Shown here in pieces: positions 11,901 to 23,900 of a stretch of 64,000 bases of DNA. Under the pieces are notes generated by a model, which worked only from the letters and a program-made list of their open reading frames with translations, did not search any database and was not told the origin of the DNA. Position 1 is the stretch's first letter. Each line of letters starts with the position of its first letter. The translations under genes and the position numbers were made by a program. The stretch is from contig NC_135373.1 of NCBI RefSeq assembly GCF_049243985.1, forward strand, positions 8,229,501 through 8,293,500, given 5' to 3'. Source of the DNA: Paroedura picta (lineage: Eukaryota > Chordata > Lepidosauria > Squamata > Gekkonidae).

Positions 11901-14900
11901 AATTCTCATGATTCTTGTTCCATTTTGCCTGAGGAAGTGAGCCTGCATATGAGAGCTCAGGCCTGGAATAAATCTTTGTGGATCTTAAAGGTTCTTAGGA
12001 CTCCATTCTGCTGCTCGAGACTAACAGGGAAACTGAGGCTACAGGCTGTGCAGATGGTGCTGTTTTGAGATTCATTTGTACTTATAAGTGTTGTTCGAAT
12101 GACAGCAGATTTTCTCTCCCCTGGTTCTCTCCTTCTGAGTTTGGGATGACACCTGCTGGCTCTCTCCAGACTTTTTCTTCTAACTCTAGTTTAACCATGT
12201 TTCCTGTTTTGTTCAGACTAGGCATCCAGTGTGTTTGCCACGGCTGTCAGAGGGCACCCAAAATCAGGCACATTTCTGAGTCCTGATCCAAATCAGACCC
12301 CAGAATAAAGACTGGCTGGGTGGAATCCTGGCATTTTAGGAGTGACCTCCCGCAGAAGTAGAACCGAAAATGAGGTTCTCCTGAGCACAAAAATTTAACC
12401 CCAATGATGCTGGCTCTTCCTCCTGTTTTACAAGAAAGATAATAATAATTTTAGAAGATCTACCTGTCCATAGATGGTGTACTTTCTTTCTACCTGTCCA
12501 TAGATGGTGTGCTTTCTTTCATCCCCTGCTTTTTTCTTTTCAACCTGTGGTGCAATCCACGGTTTCTGGTGCAGAGAAAAAATTCTTGGTCACTCCAGGT
12601 ATGGAATTCACAAACGACAATTCCCATCATGAACATGTCAAGGTGCCCTCAGCCCGGTGAGAATATGAATCTATCTTCTACCTCCTTATTGTCTTTTCTG
12701 CCCAGCAGCCAGACTCCAGCATTGAAGGAAGACAAACATCTTTCCTGCACCAGATTTCTGGAAGGAAGGGCTGACCAGCCAACTGGCAGCCAGCCGGAAC
12801 TGTGTGGTCTGCCTGTGTTCTGGATCCTAGCAGTGGTCAGCAGTGGGAGGCCACAGCCAGAGAGGAACATAGGGTCTCTTCCAAGCAGTCGTTGGCCTTT
12901 TAACACCCCCAGCCAGCACCAGGCTCAGCACCTCTTGGACTGTGTCTGTTCCTACCCAAGATTGCTACCCAACTAGGGGAGATGATTGGAAGTCCCGAAC
13001 CAGAGAGGTCAGAGAACCAGCATTGCAGAGGGAAAAGGGCCTGAATCCCAGAATGTATAATGTGTTGCAAGGCACCAGTGGAGCTGCCAGTTTGAATGGA
13101 ATGTAATTATTATTTAATACACACCTGGATAAACCTGGTGTTTCCTCTTTGGAAGATATCTTCCTCGGTCTTCTTATTTTCACGTTGTGGGATTCCCCAA
13201 GTTTTCTGCTAATGAGAAAAACCATTGGACAATTTAGGGGTGGCTTTCCCAAGCTTCCCACCCCAGCAGGAACAGGCCAGGGTGCCCTCGGCCAGGTTGG
13301 AACAGGGCTCTGTCTTCTAGCTCAGGATTGTCCTCTCTGTCTGGCAGCTGGGCCCCAGCACCCAAGGCAGACAAACCCCTTTCACACCCCAGATTTAGTT
13401 GTGGCAAACAACTAGTCTCTTTTAAGTATTTCCTTTTACAACTGGGAAAGAGTCTGCTATTAATTCCTAACATGGACTGTTTAATTTCTCCCTTGTTTTT
13501 GTGAACTACAACTGAACTCAAGAGGACTGATTAGCTGTTTGAGCAAAGAATTATCCTATGGCATAAAGTGGATACTCTGACACAGTTTACTGATTTGCTA
13601 CTTATTTACCTTTTCTATATATCTGAATTCTCATGATTCTTGTTCCATTTGGTCAGAGGAAATGTGCCTGCACATGAAAGCTCACGCCTGGAATAAATCT
13701 TTGTGGGTCTTAAAGGTGCTACAGGCCTCAATTCTGCTTTTTGTGACTTACTCGGCTAACTGCAAGAATCTATTCTTTGTCGAGGAGAGAGGAAGGGAAG
13801 GAGATTGTAAGCGGCTCTGGGACTCCTTCAGGGAGCAAAAAGGAGGGTATAAATACCAACTCTCTTCTTCATTCACAGGAAACTGATGCTCCGGGCTGTG
13901 CAGATTGTGCTGTTTTGAGATTCATTTGGATCTATACTAGTCAGAGAGTTGTGTTGTTTGAGCGGCAGCAGATTTTCTCTCCCCTGGTTCTCTCCTTCTG
14001 AGTTTGGGATGACACCTGCTGGCTCTCTCCAGACCTTTGGAAGAGCTACGCTTGCCACAATGTTCATACATTCTTCTAACTGGAGTTTATCCATGTTTCC
14101 TGTTTTGTCCAGACTAGGCATCCAGTGTGTTTGCCACGGCTGTCAGAGGGCACCCGAAATCAGGCACATTTCTGAGTCCTGATCCCAATCAGGCCCCAGA
14201 ATAAAGACTGGCTGGGTGGGATCCTGGCATTTTAGGAATGATCTGCCGCAGAAGTAGAACCAAAAATGAGGTTCTCCTGAGCACAAAAATTTAACCCCAA
14301 TGTTGCTGACTCTTCTTCCTGTTTTGGAAGAAAGATAATAATAATTTTAGAAGCTCTACCTGTCCATAGATGGAGTACTTTCTTTCATCCCCTGCTTTTT
14401 TCCTATCAAATTGTGGCGCAATCCACGGTTGCTGGTGCAGAGAGAAAAAATATTGGTCACTCCAGGTATGGAACTCACAAACACCAATTCCCATCATGAA
14501 CATGTCAAGGTGCCCTCAGCCCGGTGAGAATATGAATCTATCTTCTACCTCCATATAGTCTTTTCTGCCCAGCAGCCAGACTCCAGCATTGAAGGAAGAC
14601 AAACATATTTCCTGCACCAGATTTCTGGGAACCCTTAACTAGGGAAGGGCTGACCAGCCAGAACTGTGTGGTCTGCCTGTATTTTGGATCCTAGCAGTCG
14701 TCAGCAGTGGGAGGCCACAGCCAGAGAGGAACAAAAGGTCTCTTCCAAGCAGCCATTGGCCTTTTAACACTCCCAGCCAGCACCAGGCTCAGCACCTCTT
14801 GGATTGTGCCTGATCTGTGAAAGAAGACTGCGACCCAACTAGGGGAGATGATTGGAAGTCCCGAACCAGAGAGGTCAGAGAACCTGCATTGCAGAGGGAA

Positions 14901-17900
14901 AAGGGCCTGAATCCCAGAATGTATAATGTGTTGCACGGCATCAATGAAGCTGCCAGTTTAAATGGAACATAATAATTTTATAATACAAACCTGGGCAAAC
15001 CTGGTGTCTCCTCTTTGGAAGATATCTTCCTCGGTCCTCTTTCTTTCAACTTGTGGGGTGCCCCAAGGCTTCTGCTAATGAGAAAAAGCATTGGCCAGTC
15101 TTGGGGTGGATTTCCCAAGCATCCCCCCCCAACAGGAACAGGCCAGGGTGCCCTCAGCCAGGTTGGAACAGGGCTCTGTCTTCTAGCTCAGGATTGTCCT
15201 CTCTGTCTGACAGCTGGGCTCTCAGGGGAGAACGGACAACATACAAAGCAGAAGGGAAAGGGCATGAATCCCAGAATGTATAATGCATTGCAAGGCATCA
15301 GTGGAGCTGCCAGTTTGAATGGAACATTATTATTTAATACACACCTGGGCAAACCTGGTGTTTCCTCTTTGGAAGACATCTTCCTCGGTCTTCTTATTTT
15401 CAAGTTGTGGAAAGCCCCAAGTCTTCTGCTAATGAGAAAAAGCATTGGCCATTTTAGGGCCAAGCATCCCATCCCAGCAGGAACAGGCCAGGGTGCCCTC
15501 AGCCAGGTTGGAACAGGGCTCTGTCTGCTAGCTCGGGATTGTCCTCTCTGTCTGACAGCTGGGCTCTCAGGGGAGAATGGACAACATACACAGCAGAAGG
15601 GAAAGGGCATGAATCCCAGAATGTATAATGCGTTGCAAGGCATCAGTGGAGCTGCCAGTTGATGTACTGGAGGGTGGGCTGGTGGCAAACGTGACTGCCC
15701 CAGGAGCCCACGTGGGGCGCAAGCTGCACACAGCATAAAGGAGGGAGGCAGGACATGCAGAGCCTATAATGTGCTATGCACGTGAGTCGTGGTCCCTTTG
15801 CCCAGCACGCCGCAGGGCAGCTTCCCTCCTTCCCACCTTATGTGATACATAAGCAGCCCTGAGGCTGTGTCTAAGGTAGATGTTGCATGGCTAATATTTC
15901 ATCGTAATTTTGGGCTCCACATGGGATGGAGCCTGTTGCTGTGTGACGGGACTCCTTGGGGTTCGGGGCCTCCGTAAGAGACGGCCTATGAACAAGCGTG
16001 GCTGGCCCTGCTGGGAGACACAGACTCGTTGCCAGCCTGCCATGGGGCAGCCAAATAAGGTGGGGGCCTGCTGGCTTCCCTACATAGGTCACTTCCCATA
16101 AGGGAGAATTCAGTAGTAAGAGGCTCTGCTCTCCCGTCTGGGAATGGGGTGTGTCCCCTGGTGCCTCTGGACTCCGTGGGTTTGGTGCAGTCCGATAAGT
16201 GCTAGGTCAGGCTCCCTCTCCCATGCGGTGCCAACACTCCCATGGGGAGGTAAGAAAGCTGTGGCCTTGTTTATACCCTTGTCATGTCTTATTCCAGCCC
16301 CATATGCTCTCCTGCAAGTCCAAGCTTCTCGCAGTAACCCCACATCAAAGCATGGATTGTGCTTTTATTTTCCTTCCTAGAGAGATTGCCCTCTTCAGAT
16401 CTTGCTTGCCCTCCTTCCCCAGGGATGTTCCAGATGGTGCCACTGAAGTCTGAGTTTTCTGGTTCCCAATATCCCCCCACCCTAATTATCATTTTAATTA
16501 TCTATTGTCAGATTTGCATGCAACCCTTCTGGGAGGGCTCAGGGCAGCTTACAACATATCCTGTGAGAAAACAACAATCTAAACATTTTAGACATTTTAA
16601 AAGAATCAGTTTTGCATTAAAAAGAAGTAGAACTCTTTAGCTTCTCTCTGCTAGGGAGGGAGGGGACGGAGGGTGCTTTGATGGGAACATTGAGTGGTCA
16701 TTCTCTTTATATTAATGACGGGAGGCCAACTCCTTGGAGGGATTTATAGGCATCACCCCCAGGCCTCGTGGCCTCTCTCAGTCCCTCTCCCTGTTTTCTG
16801 CACATAAAAATGGTGTCTGTCTGGAGGCCTGGCTTTGTCCTTCTCCTGAGCCTTTCTCATTCCCCAGGGGAACTTCTGCTCCTGGTAGGTCAATAGAGGT
16901 CTCTTTCTCCTCCTGTGAAGGGGTTTAAATGCATCCACATGGAGACGGAGGCACCAGGAGACACTGATTGTGAGGATTCCAGATTCATTTGGAACACTTA
17001 ATAATGGCATCCGTTCTCCGTAAAGCACCTTCTTCTGTTCTCTTTCTTTCGGGTTGTGGTACGGCCCAGGAGTTCTGCTACACAGAAAAGAATTCTGGAC
17101 TCCTTGTACAGAACTCCCAAACACTCCATGCAGTCCTGATCAGGGCCAGATGCCCTCGCCAGGTGAGAACACGGATCTGTCATTTAGTTGGGCACTGTCT
17201 ACTCTGGCTGGCAGCAGACGCTTTTCCCATGAGGCAGACAGAGGTTTCATTTTATTCATTTCTATCCCTGATCCCTGATTTGCCAGAGACGGCAGTGGAC
17301 TCTGAAAGCTGCACATACCTCAGTCCTGATTTTGCTGCAGAATACAAGTTTGTGAGTGAGTGTGCGTGAATCTTGGCAATTCAGGAATCATTGCCCAGCT
17401 AAATGTCAGTGGAAACAAGGTTCTACTATGCACACAAATCTGACTCTACAACGGCTGATTCTTCCTCCTACTTTTTAGGAAACATCATAATTTGAGAAGA
17501 CCTACCTGAGCAGAGAGAGCATTCCTCCTTTTTAAAAGGTCTGCCTCTGTTATCCTTCCAGTTTTTGGAATAAACCAAGGGTCCTGGTACAAGGGAAAAA
17601 ATGGTTGGCCACTCCAGACATGGCACTCCCAACAGCCATACCCAATCAACAACATGTCAAGATCCCTTAACTGGGTGGGAACGTGGATTTCTCATCCAAT
17701 TCTGTATTGTCAGCTCCACTTCTGCAGCCATTCTTCCACACAGAAGGCTGACGGGGACCTTTCTTAAGCCAGAGGTCTAGGGATTCCCAGCACTGGCCCC
17801 AATCCCTTTGTGTGGGAAGCTATGGCTGACCCTGTCCTATAGGACCATCTCTCTGAGTACATCCCAGAAGAGCCTTGTGCTCAGCTAATACTAACAGGCT

Positions 17901-20900
17901 AGTGGTTCCTTTCCCCAGAGATATTTGGCTGGCCTCAACAAGAGCCAGAGTCTTTTTGTTCCGGTAGTTTTAATCCCTGACAGCAGTAACTGTGGATGGC
18001 ATCGTCAGAGGTAGGGCACCTCCAGATGGGGACTTTTCTGTTGGAACAGTGAGAAAACATCAGGGACTAAAGCGACCAGGCCACGGCCCCAGAGCCTGGA
18101 AAACCCACAACACCCAGCTGACTCTGACCGTGAAAACCTTTGACAATTTCTCTAGTTTATTTCTACAGTATCGCTAACCAATCGCCAACAACTATTGGGG
18201 GCTGGGGGAAAACAATTCCTGGCTTTGGGGCATTTGTACATGGCTATTCAAGCAAGTTGTGTCTCTGTTTCAAAAAGAAATTCAGAAATATCACCACTGA
18301 TTTGAATGCTTTGATTTTTTCTTGCATTCTCTGGCCCTGGGCATGTTTAGTTTGACCTGAGGTAAACTCTTTTGGGCGATTCTGAAAGATTAAACGTGGA
18401 ATCAATTACAAGAGTGCTCAGATCTTGTCTTTTAGACCTGTTTATAACAGGATTAGAACTGTTTGATTCTGCCCAAGAAAATCCTGAGAAGGGGAAATTT
18501 CAGGGGACATTCTGAGACCTTGGTTCCTGGGCATCAGGAGGAAAAGGGCCTTCACAGACTCCAGAGTGTCTAGGGTGGGGTTGACCCATATGAGTGGCTC
18601 TGAGCCACTAGGTATGGGGAGAGAACTAAGGGCCTTTTCGCACGGGGATCTTTGTTGCAAATTGTTTGCGGAATGAAAAATTGCCATTTAAAATAGTGGA
18701 ATTCGTCGTTTTGCATACCTGCCTTTGTAGTGGAATCAGTTGCGTTTTTTAGCGTTTCCCACAGGCTTCCGGTCTCGGCAGAAATCGCTAGAAAGGAAGC
18801 GCTATTGCCAAGCTCGTCCCGCCCCTGGCCGTCAAGCAGCCAATGGGCAGCCGTTAGCATGCTCCCAAACAGCCCCTTTCCCTTTAAGAAAGGTTTTTAA
18901 AAAAACAAAAACAAAACAGACCCATAGCAACGAATCTAGGTAGATTCGTTGCAACAGAGAGACCCATCCAGCTGCCTAATGTGAGCTGTCGTTTGATTGT
19001 ATGATCGTTGGCACGCTGCCTCGAGTGATAAAAAAAAAATCCCCCCCCCCCTCTCACGGGCCCGATTTTCGGCTGAATTAATGTGTAAAAAATAAAGGGA
19101 CTTTATTTCAGCAAACGGGCTTTTATGTGGTTTGTGCTTAGTGACTAAAGGTGAAGGACTGAAGCCAGGGAAGCCTCTAAACAGAAAGAGGTTCGCTGGT
19201 GCGTTTATCCCCGCTCGCTCGGAGAAAAAAAAATGGCGATCGCTTCGCCGGAAGTTTGGAGGACAGGCTCAGGAGGAGGGACTTTGAAGAACCCGCAACA
19301 ATGGTAACGCACAGGTCTTTAGCGCTAGTGTTGCAGATTGGTTGCAGGAGTGTATCGCTATCCGGAGGGTGAATCCACTTTTCTGGATTCCCCTGAAAGC
19401 GCTACAACGAAGCGCTTTTTGCTGATTGGTTTCAGGAGTGTTGCAGATTGTCTGCGACGTCGTGCGTTAAGGCAAATTAGTAGCGTTTTCAATTAGCAAC
19501 CATTGTGCTATTTTGAAGCCGTGCGAAATGGCCCTAAGTCTGCAGCAGTCAGTTCCTGAGAAATTGCAACAGGATGTCAGGATGTTCCCCTGAACGGTGA
19601 GAAATGCTCTAGGGCTGCATATTGACTGGGATGGAGGCCACTGTTGCATGATGCTTTGCATGGGCCGGGTGTGCCCCCGATATCTATTCATGTATATTTA
19701 GGTTTTAATGTCTTCGTCCACCTAAGTCATCCGGCATTCTCTCCTTAATTCTACATATCAATTACTTCTGATTTCCTAAAGTTATATTAGGAAGCACCAG
19801 CTGCGTCAGAGATATTTGAAGGGGGGGGGGCTTGCTTTTAGGTCACACAAGGTCAGCTGCTTGGAGCAATCCAGAGGGCTAGTTTGCTTCTTCATTTTTA
19901 TTTTTATTTTTGCTGAATGACGCCATTGCTGTATTGAACCTAATTAATGTATTCGTAAATTTCTTTTAAAACTTTTAAAGAAAGGTTTCTTGAATGACAA
20001 TAAGCGTCTGGTTTTGGGCACACAAAGACTCTGAGGATCTTTAGGGATCGACTCTGAAAGCCCCCTGGCTAGTTTGGACACTCTTGGAAGTTCAGCTCCC
20101 TCCTGAGGATGCTGCCTCCCTGTTGTGCTCCTCGTGTCTGGAATGGACAGGAACGCACACACGGAAATGCTCTGGCACCCAGCATGCAGATCCTGCTGTG
20201 CCAAAGTCCCTGCTGAACTGTTGACTATGCTCAGCAGGATCACTCCTTAGTCCCAGGGTGTCTCTGATGAGAAGATTCACCGGCCTCCTGGCCACCATCA
20301 GGAACGCCTCCCACTACTCGGAAATGCCTCAGACCATCTCGACAGGACCCCTCCTCCTGCTTTCCAGAGGCAATAAGAAGTCTGGAAGAAGTACCTGTTG
20401 ACACCCGGTGGCACTTACTTGGTCCGCTCTTAAATTTGGAGGAGGTCCATAAATGACTCTGCATTCCATGACTGGGGCCTGTTTGCAAGGACAACAACAA
20501 CAACAAAAGGTTTTGGCATCTCCAAGCATAGATCTTCCAACACCACATTGAGTTTCTGCCTAGTCAGACCATGAAGGGATCTGCTATTGGGCCTCGTTGA
20601 TGCTGCTGAGGGCAGTAGGACTCCAGAGCCCCAGGAAATGCTTTCCCAAGTCAGATTCCTGAGATCCCTCAAGAGAAGCTCCAGGGACTGCCTTCTTGGG
20701 TGCGGAGCACGTGCTTGCACCACCCTTGAAGGGTTTCGCTTCAGCTGAGTTCAAATGCAGCTCTCTAGACCTTTCCCTCTCTGGCTGAGTGAGTGGCAGA
20801 GAGCAGGAAGAGATCATATTTTGAATGTGGCCAGATCATTTATGGAACCAAAGAACCAGCCCCATAGGGGGAAAAGATGCCTACTAATAACTTTCTTGAT

Positions 20901-23900
20901 GCCCCCAAGTGTTTCAGAAAGGGAGGGGCTTTTGTCCAGCAAGCAAGGCCTCTGATTGGCCATTCAAGATCTGATCAATGGTGTATATTTAAGACTGTCA
21001 CTTGGGTAACAGCTGCCAGCACAGCATAAGGACCCTGACGGTGTGACTGCTGGTAAGCTATTCATTCATTTATTTCTTTTCATATTCTTTGACTGCCTTC
21101 CGCGGACACTGCCGGCTCATGGTGGTTTACAATAAAATCTTAAACCCCACATAAAATATACAGTACAATATAAAACCATAATGGTGGCAAAAATGCCCCA
21201 ATCTATAAACCTCCCCGCTCCCGCCCATCCCTAGCCTGTAATAGCACCCCCTAGGGGGAGCATCTTCTGGTGATGTCAGGCCTGTGGGGCTCTGCCTTCC
21301 AGGCCCTGTGGAGCTGTGATAGGGCCCTCAGCTCTTCCAGGTGCTCATTCCGCCAGGCCGGGGCCAGGACTGAAAGGGCCCTGGCCCTGGCCCTGGTCGA
21401 GGCCAGAGATACCGACCGGGGACAACCAACCGATTCAAACTCAGACAGCAGAGTCCTGTGGGGGGCGTAAGGATACAAGTGGTTCCTCAGAAATGTGGGG
21501 TCCTGGCCTCAGATGACCTTAAAGGTGAGAACCAAAACCTTAAACATGATCCGGAAACTAACTGGCCACCAATGCAGCTGCCTCAGGACAGGCTGGATGT
21601 GGGTCCTCCAGAATGACCTCGTGAGGACCCTAGCAGATGCATTTTGAACCAGTTGCAATTTCCGGTTCAGAGACAAGGGTAGGACCACGTAGAGCAAATT
21701 ACAGAAGTCTAATCTGGAAGTGATCATTGCGTGGGTCACTGTGGCTAAGTATACTGGGACAGGTGAGGCGCTAGTAGCCTCGCCTGCTGCAGATGGTACA
21801 ACGCCTATTAGGCTACCCTCATGATCTGAGTCTCCATAGATAGGGAAGCATCAAAAATCCCCCTTGAATTCCTGGCAGTAGATGCAGCAATCAGCTTTAC
21901 CCCATCCAGGGAGGGAAGGCATGCTTCCTGAACCTGCCCCCTTCTGCCCAGTCACAGGGCCTCCATCTTGGAGGGGTTGAGTTTCAGGCAACTCTGCCTC
22001 AGCCAACCTTTTAGTTCCACCAACCATCCTGCATCAGAGGGACCTGAGGTACCCCCGAGCTCAAAAAGACTGGGCATTCCTGGTTTAGAGGGTTGGAGTG
22101 GGATCTAGTGGACCTTGATGGAACAATCCCCACACTCTGAAGCTGGTATGCATCTTTCGTCCATTCTGTCTAACCAGGATCATAAACTCAGGAAGTGAAA
22201 ACTACACACTCCACCTTGAGCTCTTCTGACATACAGCAGGACTTAAAAGTGCACCCAATGGGCTTGCCTCAAAGTACTTCTCTAATTTACTCTTCTACAG
22301 CCCCATCTCCCATTCCTCTTACCTCCGAGGGCTGAATCGTTTCCTCCTCCTCGGTCTCCTCGGGGAACAGATTCTGTGGGAAAGGAGAAGAGAAGGAGCA
22401 AGAGGGACAAAGGAGCCCAGGTGATCGCAGAGATGCCAGCTTTGGGTTGGGAAATGCCTGGAGACATTGGGGGTGGAGCTGGGGCGGGATTTGGAGTGGG
22501 GAGGGAGCTCAGGGGAGTAGAACTCCACACCCTTCAAAGCAGCCATACTACTACTACTACTACTACTATTATTATTATTATTGATTTCCCATCACTCCTA
22601 GAAATGGCTCATGGTAGGATACATTAATTCCATCATAAAAACCTCATAAAACCCCATTAAAATACCCTAGGTAGGACATAAAAATATTATACACAGATAT
22701 ATACGATCACCCAAAATTACAGTGGTGTAAAACAACTAGTCCCCCTCCCCCAAATTAATAACTAGAGTGAGCAGGGGAAAGGGGGCACAGTTGACTTAAA
22801 GCCATCACTTAACACCACTCCCCCCTAACATGGCTTAACACCGGGGGGCCCAATAAGATCTTTCTCATTGTCTTGCTGGGCCTCAACCAAAGACCTGGTG
22901 GAAGAGCTCCATTCTGCAGGCCCTTGGGAACGCCAAAAGCTCCCACGGGGCCCAGAGCTCCTCTGGGTGCTCATTCCAACAAGTAAGGACCAGGACCGAA
23001 AAGGCCCTGATCCTGGTTGGGGCCAGGCACACTTCTCTGGGGCCTGGAACGCCAAACAAGTTGGTACCCGCAGAGTGTATAGGGCGTAAAGCTCTGTGGG
23101 GGGCATAGGGCGATTTGCGGACCCAGAATGGGGGTCCCAGAATTCGTAGGGCCTTTTTTCTAGGGGAACTGATCTCTGTAAGCTGGAGATGAGCTACAAT
23201 TCCAAGGGATTCCCAGGTCTGACCTGGGGATGGGCATCCCAACGTGACCAGGTTAGCCGAATCTAGTGGCTTACCAAAAATGCCTTCTGATTAACCCCAG
23301 GTTATGACCCAATTCCCTAATTCTAAAAGAGTTCTGCAGGGCCTGCAAAATGGATCTCCTCCACCAGCCATTTGGTTGAGGTCAACCGAAACTAAATAAT
23401 ACCTGCTGGGCTCCAAACCTCCCTGCCTTGAACCCATGCAATGGATCAGAACAACCATGGGCCTAGTAGATGGTTCACCAGGTTGGATGTTATTTTCTCT
23501 GTTTATGGTTGTTATTACTGTTACCTTTTGTTCCTTATAAAAAGTGGGTTTGATGTACGTTCTACTTGAACTGCCCTGAGCCTAAGGATAGGGCAATACA
23601 CAAACGTAATAAGTAAGTACCTTGCACAAAGCCGCCTTCCATTGGGCGTAGTCATTTGATGGCGTCTCCGGGCACTCATCGGTGTTTTGGGCCTCCTGGG
23701 CTGGTGTGGACTGTAGGAAGGCAAGTGAGAGAACATCGCTTGTCCAGAGTCACACAATGCACAGAGGTGGAAAGGATTTGGGAGGTTTTTGCTCTTCTCC
23801 TTTGGGGCCATCTTCAGATTTGATAAGGATGTTTTCCATCCTTTCACGCAAAGCATTGATGCCTATGTCAAAACATTGGGGGGGGGAGCTTTCTGACACC

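Noticed and set aside
15015-15662. 215-residue plus-strand open frame
   Set aside because: It is the antisense shadow of two array exons and their introns; its apparent internal repeat reflects the DNA repeat.
20584-20817. Minus-strand frame with SLPLTQPERERSRELHLNSA as an extra exon
   Set aside because: No in-phase acceptor and donor pair bounds it, and it ends at a stop, so it is not supported as part of the gene.
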